This document shows positions 37,736-46,746 of a stretch of DNA of 64,000 nucleotides, one piece after another. How positions within the stretch are numbered: the stretch's first letter is position 1; every line of letters starts with the position of its first letter. Under the pieces are notes generated by a model that ran no database searches, was not told where the DNA came from, and saw only the letters and a program-made list of their open reading frames with translations. This stretch comes from Variovorax paradoxus (lineage in GTDB: Bacteria > Pseudomonadota > Gammaproteobacteria > Burkholderiales > Burkholderiaceae_C), in the NCBI RefSeq assembly GCF_009755665.1, contig NZ_CP046622.1:2728001-2792000 (forward strand). Reading direction: 5' to 3'. A program made the translations under genes and the position numbers.

Positions 37736-39025
37736 ATGTCGCAGAACTGGAAATTCGAAACCCTGTCGGTGCACGCCGGCTATTCGCCCGAGCCGACCAC
37801 GCGCGCCGTGGCGCCGCCCATCTATCAAACGGTGGCCTATGCGTTCGACAGCGCCCAGCACGGCGCGGACCTGTTCGACCTGAAGGTGCCGGGCAACATC
37901 TACACCCGCATCAACAACCCGACGCAAGACGTGCTCGAACAGCGCTTGGCCGCGCTCGAAGGCGGCATTGCGGCGCTCGCGCTGGCCTCGGGCCAGGCGG
38001 CGGTGACCTATGCGATCCAGACCATCGCCGAGGCGGGCGATAACATCGTCAGCAGCACCGCGCTGTATGGCGGCACCTACAACCTGTTTGCGCACACGCT
38101 GCCGCAGTTCGGCATTACCACGCGCTTTGCGGACCACCGCGATCCGACGAGCTTCGAGAAACTGTTCGACGAAAAGACAAAGGCGGTGTTCGTCGAGTCG
38201 CTCGGCAACCCGGCCGGCAACGTGACCGACATTGCGGCCATTGCCGACATTGCGCACCGCCACGGAGTGCCGCTGATCGTGGACAACACCGTGCCTTCGC
38301 CGTACCTGAGCCGGCCCATCGAGCATGGCGCCGACATCGTGGTGCATTCGCTCACCAAGTACCTGGGCGGACACGGCACGAGCATTGGCGGCGCCATCGT
38401 CGATTCGGGCAAGTTCCCCTGGGCGCAGCACAAGGAACGCTTCAGGCGCCTGAACGAGCCCGACGTGAGCTATCACGGCGTGGTCTACACCGAAGCGCTG
38501 GGCCCGGCGGCCTATATTGGCCGCGCGCGCGTGGTGCCGCTGCGCAACACAGGCGCGGCCATTTCGCCGTTCAATGCCTTCTTGATCCTGCAGGGCATCG
38601 AAACGCTGGCGCTGCGCATGGACCGCATCAGCAGCAACGCGCTTGCGGTGGCGCAGCACCTCAAGACGCACAAGGCGGTCAACTGGGTCAACTATGCGGC
38701 GCTGGAAGACCACCCCGATCACGCATTGGCGAAGAAATACTTCGGCGGCAAGTCGAGCGGCGTGCTGACCTTCGGCATTGGAAGCGGCCGTGAGGGCGGG
38801 GCGAAGTTTCTCGACGCGCTGAAGCTCTTCACGCGGCTGGTGAACATTGGCGACGTGCGCTCGCTGGCGACGCACCCGGCCTCGACCACGCACCGGCAAC
38901 TCTCGCCGGAAGAGCTTGCGCGGGCCGGTGTCACCGAGGACACCGTGCGCCTGTCGGTGGGCATCGAGCACATCGAAGACCTGCTGGCCGATCTCGACCA
39001 GGCGCTTGCCGCCGCAGCCGCCTGA
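37736..39025 (+). CDS. metY: O-acetylhomoserine sulfhydrylase (MetY type)
   Basis: PLP enzyme forming homocysteine from O-acetylhomoserine and sulfide, 429 residues. Cys/Met metabolism family features: SVHAGYSPEPTTRAVAPPIY, YTRINNPTQDVLEQRLAALE and the PLP lysine Lys208 in HSLTKYLGGHGT. Length near 430 separates MetY from MetB/MetZ (about 390-400). Placed after the sulfonate genes, it gives released sulfide a route into methionine. No riboswitch was seen in the 34-bp gap before it. Confidence 0.93.
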   Translation: MSQNWKFETLSVHAGYSPEPTTRAVAPPIYQTVAYAFDSAQHGADLFDLKVPGNIYTRINNPTQDVLEQRLAALEGGIAALALASGQAAVTYAIQTIAEAGDNIVSSTALYGGTYNLFAHTLPQFGITTRFADHRDPTSFEKLFDEKTKAVFVESLGNPAGNVTDIAAIADIAHRHGVPLIVDNTVPSPYLSRPIEHGADIVVHSLTKYLGGHGTSIGGAIVDSGKFPWAQHKERFRRLNEPDVSYHGVVYTEALGPAAYIGRARVVPLRNTGAAISPFNAFLILQGIETLALRMDRISSNALAVAQHLKTHKAVNWVNYAALEDHPDHALAKKYFGGKSSGVLTFGIGSGREGGAKFLDALKLFTRLVNIGDVRSLATHPASTTHRQLSPEELARAGVTEDTVRLSVGIEHIEDLLADLDQALAAAAA

Positions 39026-39090
39026 ACGCATCGTCTTTATTTATTCACCCCTCCGAATCGTTCGTTCAACCTGAAAGAGAAAGCAACACC

Positions 39091-39306
39091 ATGTCCATTC
39101 AAGCCATCAACGTACGCAACCAGTTCAAGGGCAAGGTCCGCGAGATCATCCGCGGCGACGTCGTCTCCGAAGTCGATGTCGAAACCGCCTGGGGCATCGT
39201 GACCTCGGTCATCACCACGCGCTCCGTCGACGAGCTTCAGCTCAAGGTGGGCTCCGACGTGGTCGCTCTCGTCAAGTCCACGGAGGTTTCGATCGCAAAG
39301 CTCTGA
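39091..39306 (+). CDS. mop: Molybdopterin-binding TOBE domain protein (Mop)
   Basis: A 71-residue single Mop/TOBE domain (ARNQFKGKVREI-like opening as VRNQFKGKVREIIRG, then SVITTRSVDELQLKVG and ALVKSTEVSIAKL). Such molbindins hold molybdate or tungstate oligomers and buffer cytoplasmic molybdenum. It follows metY by 65 bp and precedes a strong terminator. No modABC or molybdenum enzymes adjoin it, so its place in a sulfur unit is unexplained; sulfate and molybdate are chemical analogues. Confidence 0.9.
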   Translation: MSIQAINVRNQFKGKVREIIRGDVVSEVDVETAWGIVTSVITTRSVDELQLKVGSDVVALVKSTEVSIAKL

Positions 39307-39327
39307 CGGACCCTCAGGCTTGCGACA

Positions 39328-39357
39328 CCCGGCGCCGCTTTGGCGCCGGGCTTTTTT
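39328..39357 (+). terminator. Rho-independent terminator after mop
   Basis: A perfect 9-bp stem CCCGGCGCC/GGCGCCGGG with a five-base loop (GCTTT) followed by CTTTTTT. It ends the co-directional sulfur unit that starts at sbp. Confidence 0.9.
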
Positions 39358-39444
39358 GAGTTGCCGCGTCACCGGGTTTTCAGTTCTTGGCACAAGCGCC
39401 GGGGACTTCTACAGTGTGGCTACACATGTCCCGGAGAAAGCAAC

Positions 39445-40359
39445 ATGGTCAATTTTGATGTGAGCGACATCGTTCGGGCGCTGCACGGTGCGCGCAACGA
39501 ATGGCGCGACTCGCAGCGCCGCTCGCGCGAGCCCGGTGCGCGCGAATTTCCGTCGCGCGATGCACTTGCGCAGATCGTTGAGTCGCTCAAGGGGGCGCTG
39601 TTTCCCATGCGGCTCGGGCCGCCGGAGCTGCGCCATGAGAGCGAGGACTTCTACGTCGGCCACACGCTGAACACCGCCTTGCACGCGCTGCTGGTGCAGG
39701 CACGCCTGGAGCTGAATTTCAATGCCCGCCACGATCCGCGCCCCGCGAGCGAGATCGACCAGATCGCCACCAATGCCGTCCGCCAGTTTGCGAACGCGCT
39801 GCCGGGATTGCGCCGCCTGCTCGACAGCGACGTGCTCGCGGCCTACCAAGGCGACCCGGCGGCGCGCAGCGTGGACGAAGTACTGCTGTGCTACCCAGGC
39901 GTGCTGGCAATGATTCACCACCGGCTCGCGCACCGGCTTTACGAACTCGACCTGCCGCTCCTGGCGCGCATCGTGGCCGAGTTGGCGCATGCGCAAACGG
40001 GCATCGACATCCACCCTGGCGCCAAGATCGACGCGGGCTTTTTCATGGACCACGGCACGGGTGTCGTCATCGGTGAAACGGCGGTCATCGGCAAGCGCGT
40101 GCGGCTCTACCAGGCCGTGACGCTGGGCGCCAAGCGCTTTCCGACCGATGCCGAGGGCAACCTGCAAAAGGGCCTGCCGCGGCACCCGGTGGTGGAAGAC
40201 GACGTGGTGATCTACGCTGGCGCCACCATCCTCGGGCGGGTCACGCTGGGCAAGGGCGCGGTCATCGGCGGCAACGTGTGGATTACCGACGACGTGCCCG
40301 CCGGCGCGAGCGTGACGCAGGCCAGCCTGCAGAACGCGCCGAAGACCGGCGCCCCGTAG
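39445..40359 (+). CDS. Serine O-acetyltransferase (EpsC/CysE type)
   Basis: Makes O-acetylserine from serine and acetyl-CoA, the acceptor for sulfide in cysteine synthesis. The 304 residues contain an alpha-helical N-terminal domain and a left-handed hexapeptide beta helix (HPGAKIDAGFFMDHGTGVVIGET, then VRLYQAVTLGAKRFPTD). The long N-terminus fits the EpsC-type SAT of proteobacteria, not classic 273-residue CysE. A GGAGAAAG site precedes the ATG at 39445. It follows the terminated sulfur unit and is likely transcribed separately. Confidence 0.9.
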   Translation: MVNFDVSDIVRALHGARNEWRDSQRRSREPGAREFPSRDALAQIVESLKGALFPMRLGPPELRHESEDFYVGHTLNTALHALLVQARLELNFNARHDPRPASEIDQIATNAVRQFANALPGLRRLLDSDVLAAYQGDPAARSVDEVLLCYPGVLAMIHHRLAHRLYELDLPLLARIVAELAHAQTGIDIHPGAKIDAGFFMDHGTGVVIGETAVIGKRVRLYQAVTLGAKRFPTDAEGNLQKGLPRHPVVEDDVVIYAGATILGRVTLGKGAVIGGNVWITDDVPAGASVTQASLQNAPKTGAP

Positions 40360-40430
40360 CGGCGCCACGGGGGGCAAACGCCGCCAGCCGCGCTATGCTT
40401 CACGGTTGTTAACAATGGTGCTTGCCCCGC

Positions 40431-41798
40431 ATGTCCTCGCCCCAAGCTACTTCTTCCGCATCTTCCATGCCGCGGACGGCCGACGAATCCTGCGATGTAC
40501 TCGTGATCGGCGGCGGACCTGCGGGTTCGACCATTTCAGCGCTGCTCGCCCAACAGGGCCGCAAGGTGGTTCTGCTCGAAAAGGCGCATCACCCGCGCTT
40601 TCACATCGGCGAATCGCTGCTGCCGGCCAACGTGGAGCTTTTCGACAAGCTCGGCGTGCGTGACCAGGTCGAGAAGATCGGCATGCCCAAGTTCGGCATC
40701 GAGTTTGTCTCGCCCGACCACGAACACCGAAGCTATGTCGACTTTGCCGAAGGCTGGGACAAGTCGCTCGACTCCGCCTGGCAGGTGCGCCGCTCGGAAC
40801 TCGACGAGCTGCTGTTTCGCAATGCCGCCACACGCGGCGCGCAAACGCTCGAAGGCTGCAAGGTGCGCGACGTGGCGTTCGATGCCGACGGCGCCACGGT
40901 TCAGGCCGAAATGGACGACGGCGCCAAGCGCAGCTGGCGCGCGCGCTTCGTGGTCGATGCCACGGGCCGCGACACGCTGCTGGCCAACAAATTCCGCTGC
41001 AAGGAAAAGAACCCCGACCACAACAGCACGGCATTGTTCGGCCACTTCACCAATGCCGAAAGGCTCGAGGGCAAGAAGGAAGGCAACATCAGCATCTGCT
41101 GGTTTCCGCACGGCTGGTTCTGGTTCATTCCGCTGGCGGACGGCACCACCAGCGTGGGCGCGGTGTGCTGGCCTTACTACCTGAAGACGCGCGACAAGCC
41201 GCTGAAGGACTTTTTCTACGACACCATCGCGCTTTGCCCGGTGCTGGTGGACCGGCTGAAGAACGCCACGCTGGTGGACGACGCGGTGCATGCCACCGGA
41301 AACTTTTCGTACTCGAGCACCCATGCCACGGGCGACCGCTACCTGATGCTGGGTGATGCGTTCACCTTCATCGACCCGATGTTCTCGTCCGGCGTGTACC
41401 TGGCCATGCACAGCGCATTCGACGGCGCCGATCTGGTGGCCACGGCACTCGACAAGCCGGCCGAACTGGCGCCCGCGCGCAGGGACTTCGAAGCCATGAT
41501 GCGCAAGGGCCCGCGCGAGTATTCGTGGTTCATCTACCGCGTGACCAACCCGACCATCCGCGACATGTTCATGCACCCGGGCAATCCGTTCCGCGTGAAG
41601 GAAGGGTTGATGTCGCTGCTGGCCGGCGACATCTATCGCGGCACGCCGATCTGGCGGGCACTCGGCATGTTCAAGTTTCTCTACTACTTCATCTCGATCA
41701 GCCACATGCGCCGCACGTGGGAGGGATGGAAGCGGCACCGCTTCAACATTCGCGACATGGGCGCGCTGAAGGGCGAGACGATTCTCAAATCGGAGTAG
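40431..41798 (+). CDS. FAD-dependent oxidoreductase related to tryptophan halogenases
   Basis: Flavoprotein of about 455 residues. The FAD motif GGGPAGS is at 27-33, followed by HIGESLLP, and it carries the halogenase-type WxWxIP motif as WFWFIP at 229-234. Lys87 (GMPKFGIEF) falls where flavin-dependent halogenases have the catalytic lysine, by my own alignment. The later GDAFTFIDPMFSSGVYLAM is the common FAD end motif. Such proteins either halogenate free aromatic substrates or perform monooxygenation (NAD(P)/FAD-dependent oxidoreductase family). It ends 14 bp into the convergent racemase gene. Activity cannot be told from sequence. Confidence 0.8.
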   Translation: MSSPQATSSASSMPRTADESCDVLVIGGGPAGSTISALLAQQGRKVVLLEKAHHPRFHIGESLLPANVELFDKLGVRDQVEKIGMPKFGIEFVSPDHEHRSYVDFAEGWDKSLDSAWQVRRSELDELLFRNAATRGAQTLEGCKVRDVAFDADGATVQAEMDDGAKRSWRARFVVDATGRDTLLANKFRCKEKNPDHNSTALFGHFTNAERLEGKKEGNISICWFPHGWFWFIPLADGTTSVGAVCWPYYLKTRDKPLKDFFYDTIALCPVLVDRLKNATLVDDAVHATGNFSYSSTHATGDRYLMLGDAFTFIDPMFSSGVYLAMHSAFDGADLVATALDKPAELAPARRDFEAMMRKGPREYSWFIYRVTNPTIRDMFMHPGNPFRVKEGLMSLLAGDIYRGTPIWRALGMFKFLYYFISISHMRRTWEGWKRHRFNIRDMGALKGETILKSE

Positions 41799-42507
41799 CG
41801 GAAGCAGCGGGGCTGCCGAGAGCGGCCGCCTGCGCGGCCCATGCCGTGCGCGAGGCGCGCAGCGTTGCCACCGCATGCGCAACGCCCGGGGCGGGACTCG
41901 CGAGCACCTCGATGCCCAGGTCTGCCAGTTCATGCGCAACCGGCGCCATGGACGCCTGCGCCAGAACCACCGCGTCGGCGGCGACAGCGGCGGTGCGAAT
42001 GGCCTTGGCCAGCGTCCCGATGTAGCGGGCGGTGTCGCCGGCCTCGAAGTAGGGCCAGGCCTCCTCGATCCAAAGCACGCTCGGCTTGACGCCCGCGCCG
42101 GCCTGCGCCGCGGTCGAAAGAATCAGCGCCGTGGTGGGCTCCAGCGTGCTTTCGAGCGCGGCTGCAATCAACACGCGCGGACCGGCGCGCACCGCGCGCT
42201 CGGCCATGGCGCGGTCGATGCGCTGGGCGGTGAAGGCGCCGCCCGTCGCGGTTTTTTCCGCAATGCCGCCAATGGTGGAGCAGGTGCATGCAACCACGGC
42301 GGCGCCGTCGGATGCGGCCTCGCGCATCGCGTCGTGCACGCGGGCAGCCAGCTTGGGGTTGTCGATGCCGCAGGCGCGGGCTTCCTGCAGCAGTTCTTCC
42401 CTTACCAGGTGGCGCACCTCGAGTTCGGGCGCAATCTCGCGGGTGAGGCGCTCGAAGGTCGGCACATGAAGCTGTGAGGTGTGGAGGAAAGCGATGGCGT
42501 CGGTCAT
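41785..42507 (-). CDS. Aspartate/glutamate racemase family protein
   Basis: Asp/Glu/hydantoin racemase superfamily, 240 residues. One active-site cysteine is in VACTCSTIGG; the partner cysteine is less clear, as the C-terminal part reads ALVVAD-type text with QASMAP rather than the usual C-T/S-G. It may therefore be a decarboxylase-like or maleate isomerase-like member. It overlaps the 3' end of the flavoprotein gene and lies 13 bp downstream of panE on the same strand, probably cotranscribed. Confidence 0.75.
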   Translation of the reverse strand: MTDAIAFLHTSQLHVPTFERLTREIAPELEVRHLVREELLQEARACGIDNPKLAARVHDAMREAASDGAAVVACTCSTIGGIAEKTATGGAFTAQRIDRAMAERAVRAGPRVLIAAALESTLEPTTALILSTAAQAGAGVKPSVLWIEEAWPYFEAGDTARYIGTLAKAIRTAAVAADAVVLAQASMAPVAHELADLGIEVLASPAPGVAHAVATLRASRTAWAAQAAALGSPAASATPI

Positions 42508-42520
42508 CGGAGAACCCTCG

Positions 42521-43453
42521 TCAGGTGGCTTGGCGGGCGCGCTGCGCCTCGTAGGCCTTCAGGTGAATGTAGGCGATGCGCAGCACCGAAGGCGTCGCCG
42601 AGCGGCCTGCCGGTGCGCGGCCCAGCAGGTCTCCCACAATGTGGTCGGCCTCGACCGGCGCGCCGCGCACGATGTCCTTGTACATCGATGCGGTCATCGG
42701 CGAGCCCGGTGCCGTCATGATGGCGCGGCCTCGTTCGATGGCTGCCGGGCGCGGCGCGAAGCCGTTGTGCGCGGCAATGGCGCAGCATTCATCGAAGATC
42801 GCAAGCGCCACGTCCTGGCCGCCAGCGCTTGCGATGTCGCCGATGGATGCGCGCATCAGGCTCGTGAGGCCGGCCGCCGAGGCAATGAAAACCCATTTTT
42901 CCCACATGTCCTGCGAGATGGTTTCGCTTGCGGTGGCGTCGAACTTCGCGCCCGCGAACTGGGCTGCGATGGCATCGACGCGGGCCGAACGCCCGCCGGC
43001 GCGCTCGCCGTAGCTCAGGCCGTGCATGTCGTTGAGATGCAGCACGCGGCCTTCGTCGTCCAGCGTGGCCGAGATCATGCAGAGGCCGCCCAGCACGCGC
43101 TCGTCGCCGAACCGCGCGACCAGGCGCTCGATGTGGTTCATGCCGTTGAGCAGGGGAAGAATGACCGTGTTCGGCCCGACGGCCGCTGCGAACGATTCCA
43201 TGGTCGAGTCGAGGTCGTAGGCCTTGCTGCCGACCACGATCACGTCGAATGGTGCCTTGATGTCTTCAGCCAGCACGTGGGGCGGTGAGGGCAATTGCAG
43301 GTTGCCGAATGGGCTCTGGACCACCAGACCCGTCTTCTCGATTTGCGCCGCGCGCCGGGGCCGCAGCAGAAAGGTGACGTCGCGTCCCGCCTCCAGCAAA
43401 CGGCCGCCAAAATAACCGCCGAGTGCGCCGGCACCCACCATCAAGAATCTCAT
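42521..43453 (-). CDS. 2-dehydropantoate 2-reductase family protein
   Basis: NADPH-dependent ketopantoate reductase family, 310 residues. The N-terminal Rossmann motif GAGALGGYFGG follows the initiator; VVGSKAYDLDSTMESF, LLNGMNHIERL and the C-terminal helical ApbA_C domain with TSLMRASIGDI are present. The catalytic lysine is in GSKAYD. PanE makes pantoate for coenzyme A; paralogues of unknown substrate are common in Burkholderiales, so the gene symbol is withheld. It pairs with the racemase-like gene. Confidence 0.85.
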   Translation of the reverse strand: MRFLMVGAGALGGYFGGRLLEAGRDVTFLLRPRRAAQIEKTGLVVQSPFGNLQLPSPPHVLAEDIKAPFDVIVVGSKAYDLDSTMESFAAAVGPNTVILPLLNGMNHIERLVARFGDERVLGGLCMISATLDDEGRVLHLNDMHGLSYGERAGGRSARVDAIAAQFAGAKFDATASETISQDMWEKWVFIASAAGLTSLMRASIGDIASAGGQDVALAIFDECCAIAAHNGFAPRPAAIERGRAIMTAPGSPMTASMYKDIVRGAPVEADHIVGDLLGRAPAGRSATPSVLRIAYIHLKAYEAQRARQAT

Positions 43454-43629
43454 CGTGCATTGCTCCTGGGTCGAAAGGACCGGGACGATGATGCCTTCGA
43501 TTCAAAGCGCCTGCTTGGGGCGCCGAAAAGGCGGGCGCGGGGGAAGAGCTTTTCTGGAAAAGGTCTTGGGGGCTTCGCATAATGGTTTTTGCCATCTGGA
43601 TTCCCTTCACTCATCAAGGAGCTTCATAC

Positions 43630-44187
43630 ATGAGCCAGACCCGAATTGCCGTGATCGTCGGCAGCCTTCGCAAGGATTCGTACAACCACAAGCTGGCCCT
43701 TGCGCTGGCGCACCTTGCGCCCTCGGATTTCACCTTCGAGCATTTGCGCATCGACGATCTGCCCCTGTACAACCAGGACGACGACGGCAACCCGGCGGCT
43801 TCGGTGAAGCGGCTGAAGACCGAGATTGCGGCGGCGCAAGGTTTGTTGTTCGTAACGCCCGAATACAACCGCTCTTTTTCCGGCGTGCTGAAGAACGCCA
43901 TCGACCACGCGTCGCGGCCCTATGGGCAGAGTGCCTGGGGCGGCAAGCCCGCAGCGGTGGTGGGTATCTCCGTGGGGGCGACCGGCACTGCGCTGGCGCA
44001 GCAGCATTTGCGCAACGTGCTGGCTTACCTGGACGTTCCGACGATGGGCTCGCCCGAGATATTCCTGCAGTTCAAGGACGGCCTGTTCGACGACAAGGGC
44101 CACATCGGCAACGAGGGCACGAAGAAGTTCCTGCAGGGGTGGATGGACAAATACGTCGCCTGGATCAAGACCCACTCGGCTGTCTGA
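43630..44187 (+). CDS. NADPH-dependent FMN reductase (ChrR-like)
   Basis: Flavodoxin-fold FMN reductase, 185 residues from the ATG at 43630. It has VIVGSLRKDSYNHKLALAL, FVTPEYNRSFSGVLKNAIDHAS and GAWGGKPAAVVGIS-type text, as in ChrR/quinone reductases that reduce quinones or chromate. It converges on azoR across a bidirectional hairpin. A different branch from SsuE at 31850, which has the ATPVYKAAYSG motif. Confidence 0.88.
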   Translation: MSQTRIAVIVGSLRKDSYNHKLALALAHLAPSDFTFEHLRIDDLPLYNQDDDGNPAASVKRLKTEIAAAQGLLFVTPEYNRSFSGVLKNAIDHASRPYGQSAWGGKPAAVVGISVGATGTALAQQHLRNVLAYLDVPTMGSPEIFLQFKDGLFDDKGHIGNEGTKKFLQGWMDKYVAWIKTHSAV

Positions 44188-44214
44188 TGCACCGACCAGT
44201 GATCGGGCAGGAAT

Positions 44215-44250
44215 GAAAAAAGCCGCTCCTGGGAGCGGCTTTTGTTTTGA
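44215..44250. terminator. Bidirectional terminator between FMN reductase and azoR
   Basis: A 9-bp stem AGCCGCTCC/GGAGCGGCT with a two-base gap is flanked by A6 on the left and TTTTGTTTT on the right, so it can end transcription from both convergent genes. Confidence 0.85.
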
Positions 44251-44262
44251 CGCGAACCAGGC

Positions 44263-44910
44263 TCAGGCGGCTTGTGCCACGTCCTTCTGGTTGGCGGCTT
44301 CGGCCGTTGCCGTGAGGATGTCGGCGCGTGCGGCAGCCAGCGCGGCGGCCTTGGGTGCATCGCCCATGGCCAGGCCTTCGGCGCGCACGAAGCGCACGTC
44401 GGTGACGCCGAAGAAGCCGAGGATCGCCTTCAGGTAGCTCTCCTGGTGTTCCATGGCCCGGCCGCCTTCGGTGGTCGAGTAGATGCCGCCGCGGCTGGAC
44501 GCCACGATCACCGTCTTGCCGCCGGCCAGGCCCACGGGGCCCTTGTCGGTGTATTTGAAGGTGCGGCCGATCTGGGCGAGGCGATCGATCCAGGCCTTGA
44601 GCTGGGTCGGAATCGAGAAGTTGTACAGCGGCGCGCCGACCACGATGACGTCGGAGGCGAGGAACTGGCTCACGAGCTTTTCGGAGAGCTCGTTTTCGCG
44701 CTGCTGGGCTTCGGTCGGCTGGGCCTGCACGCCCGTCTTGATGCCCAGCGCATCGGCGCTGAAATGCGGCGGAGTGTTCACCGCGAGGTCGAGGTATTCG
44801 ACGGTGGTGTCCGGATGCGCGGCTTTCCATGCGGCCACGATCTCGGCCGTAAGGAGGCGGGAGGTCGAATTGGTACTCAGGATGCTGGAATCGACGTGGA
44901 GCAGTTTCAT
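44263..44910 (-). CDS. azoR: FMN-dependent NADH-azoreductase
   Basis: Homodimeric flavoprotein reducing azo dyes and quinones, 215 residues. The fold starts [43 protein letters not shown] and [13 protein letters not shown] segments fit the AzoR family. It is divergent from a LysR gene across 131 bp holding a 19-bp inverted repeat, suggesting LysR control by quinone or oxidative signals. Confidence 0.93.
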   Translation of the reverse strand: MKLLHVDSSILSTNSTSRLLTAEIVAAWKAAHPDTTVEYLDLAVNTPPHFSADALGIKTGVQAQPTEAQQRENELSEKLVSQFLASDVIVVGAPLYNFSIPTQLKAWIDRLAQIGRTFKYTDKGPVGLAGGKTVIVASSRGGIYSTTEGGRAMEHQESYLKAILGFFGVTDVRFVRAEGLAMGDAPKAAALAAARADILTATAEAANQKDVAQAA

Positions 44911-44993
44911 GGTGAATCGCTTTCGTGTGGTGGTCGACGCTCAAAAGTGGCCGACGATGCGAGAATTCTATTTTTGATGCGAGTCCGAGATAA

Positions 44994-45012
44994 GTAGGCG
45001 AAATTTGCCTAC
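44994..45012. promoter_or_regulatory. 19-bp inverted repeat in azoR-LysR divergent region
   Basis: GTAGGC-N7-GCCTAC with perfect 6-bp arms lies 30 bp before the LysR start and 84 bp before azoR. This is a good candidate LysR-type operator (T-N11-A like geometry) controlling both genes. Confidence 0.6.
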
Positions 45013-45041
45013 ATCGTTCTATTTGCAGGACAATCGGGGTC

Positions 45042-45956
45042 ATGCAAGACCTCAACGACATGGTTTTCTTTGCTGAAGTGGCGGAGCGGGGCGGCTTTGC
45101 CGCGGCAAGCCGCGCGCTGGGTGTTCCCAAGTCACGGCTGTCGCGCCGCGTGGCCGATCTCGAGGAGCGGCTGGGCGTGCAACTGATGCAGCGCAGCACG
45201 CGGCGGCTTTCGCTCACCCCGGCGGGCGAGATCTACCTGAGGCACTCGGCGGCCATGCGCGACGCAGCGCAGGCGGCGGCGGAGGCTGTGGCGCAGGTGC
45301 AGACGGAGCCGAGCGGCACGGTGCGCCTGAGCTGCCCCATTTCAATCGCGCACAGCGGGTTGGGCCGGTTGCTGCCGCAGTTCATGGAGCGCTACCCCGG
45401 CGTGCGGGTCGACCTGCGGGTGATGAACAGGCCGGTCGACCTGATCGAGGAAGGCATCGACATCGCCTTGCGCGTGCGGCCGGCCATCGAGGACAGCACC
45501 ACTTTGGTGGCCAAGGTGCTGGGAACGAGCCGCGCGGTGCTGGTGATGAGGCCGGACTTGCTGAAGCGCCAGGGCCCGGTGAAAACGCCAGCCGACCTTG
45601 TGCGGCTCCAGACCGCGTCCATGTCAGCCAGCGGCGAGGGGCGCAGCGAATGGCGGCTCGAGGGCCCGAACGGCGAGATTTATACGCACGTTCATACACC
45701 CCGCTATGTGGCGGACGATCTCGCGACACTGCAGCTTGCCGTGCTCGAGGGCGCTGGTGCGACCTTGCTGCCCGGCTACATGTGCCGTGACGACGTGGAA
45801 GCGGGCCGCCTGGCGAGAGTGCTGCCCGAGTGGGGGCCTCCAGCCGTCATTGCGCACATGGTCTTTCCGGCGCGACGGGCACTGGTGCCGGCGGTGCGGC
45901 GGTTGATCGACTTCCTGGCCGAGCACCTGCACGGCAGTGAAACCGGCATGTACTAG
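45042..45956 (+). CDS. LysR family transcriptional regulator
   Basis: A 304-residue LysR-type regulator, with HTH NDMVFFAEVAERGGFAAAS and GVPKSRLSRRVADLEERLG and an effector domain including LRVRPAIEDSTTLVAKVLG. It belongs to the group of regulators divergent from flavodoxin-fold reductases. The intergenic inverted repeat suggests it binds there. Its 3' end is followed by the promoter of the peroxiredoxin unit. Confidence 0.92.
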   Translation: MQDLNDMVFFAEVAERGGFAAASRALGVPKSRLSRRVADLEERLGVQLMQRSTRRLSLTPAGEIYLRHSAAMRDAAQAAAEAVAQVQTEPSGTVRLSCPISIAHSGLGRLLPQFMERYPGVRVDLRVMNRPVDLIEEGIDIALRVRPAIEDSTTLVAKVLGTSRAVLVMRPDLLKRQGPVKTPADLVRLQTASMSASGEGRSEWRLEGPNGEIYTHVHTPRYVADDLATLQLAVLEGAGATLLPGYMCRDDVEAGRLARVLPEWGPPAVIAHMVFPARRALVPAVRRLIDFLAEHLHGSETGMY

Positions 45957-45985
45957 CGTCTGCCAGATGACCGCGCCGAGCGGTC

Positions 45986-46030
45986 GTTATGCGAAAAACG
46001 CCATAACCAAACAAGTAGATATTCGTTTGG
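45986..46030. promoter_or_regulatory. Paired inverted repeats before the peroxiredoxin-sulfate unit
   Basis: Two symmetric elements lie end to end: GTTATG-N10-CATAAC (45986-46007) and CCAAAC-N12-GTTTGG (46007-46030), with ATTCGTTT inside the second. They precede the peroxiredoxin gene by 55 bp. Sulfur-limitation control by a CysB-like LysR activator is a reasonable guess, not shown by the sequence. Confidence 0.5.
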
Positions 46031-46084
46031 CATTGAAGCGACCCTTCGCACAATCCCAGGTCCCATCCCATCCAAGGAGCGACC

Positions 46085-46726
46085 ATGGCGACCCTGCGAC
46101 TCGGCGACACAGCCCCCAATTTCACCCAGGACTCCAGCGAAGGCCCCCTCGACTTCTATCAGTGGGCCGGCGATTCGTGGGTCGTGTTCTTCTCGCACCC
46201 GGCCGATTTCACGCCCGTTTGCACCACCGAGCTCGGCAAGACCGCGGCGCTGTCGGGCGAATTTGCCAAGCGCGGCGTGAAGCCAATTGCATTGAGCGTC
46301 GACCCGGCCACCAAGCACAAGGAATGGATCGGCGACATCAACGAAACGCAGAACACCACGGTGAACTTCCCGATCGTGGCCGACCACGACCGCAAGGTGG
46401 CCGACCTGTACGACCTGATTCACCCCAACGCATCGGCCACGGCCACGGTGCGCAGCGTGTTCATCATCGATCCGAAGAAGGTGATTCGCGCGACCATCAC
46501 GTACCCGGCCTCCACCGGCCGCAATTTCGACGAAATCTTGCGCGTGATCGATTCGCTGCAGCTCACCGACAGCCACAAGGTGGCGACGCCCGTGAACTGG
46601 AAGGACGGCGACGACGTGGTGATCGTCCCGAGCATCCAGGACCCGGCCGAACTGGCGGAGCGCTTTCCCAAGGGCTTCAAGGCCGTGAAGCCTTACCTGC
46701 GCATCACGCCGCAGCCCAACAAGTAA
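46085..46726 (+). CDS. Peroxiredoxin (1-Cys, Prx6-like)
   Basis: Reduces hydrogen peroxide and alkyl hydroperoxides. The 213 residues have the peroxidatic motif HPADFTPVCTTE with Cys46, then SVDPATKHKEWIGDI and DLIHPNASATATVRSVFIIDP, as in Prx6 proteins. No clear resolving cysteine appears. It heads a tightly packed unit leading to the sulfate transporter, which suggests it is coupled to sulfur limitation or thiol stress. Confidence 0.93.
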   Translation: MATLRLGDTAPNFTQDSSEGPLDFYQWAGDSWVVFFSHPADFTPVCTTELGKTAALSGEFAKRGVKPIALSVDPATKHKEWIGDINETQNTTVNFPIVADHDRKVADLYDLIHPNASATATVRSVFIIDPKKVIRATITYPASTGRNFDEILRVIDSLQLTDSHKVATPVNWKDGDDVVIVPSIQDPAELAERFPKGFKAVKPYLRITPQPNK

Positions 46727-46746
46727 GCAGGCAGGGCAGCGCCGCG

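Noticed and set aside
43549..43562. Short inverted repeat CTTTTC-TG-GAAAAG upstream of the FMN reductase
   Set aside because: It is symmetric, but the two-base loop and position far from the start give no clear role; likely chance.
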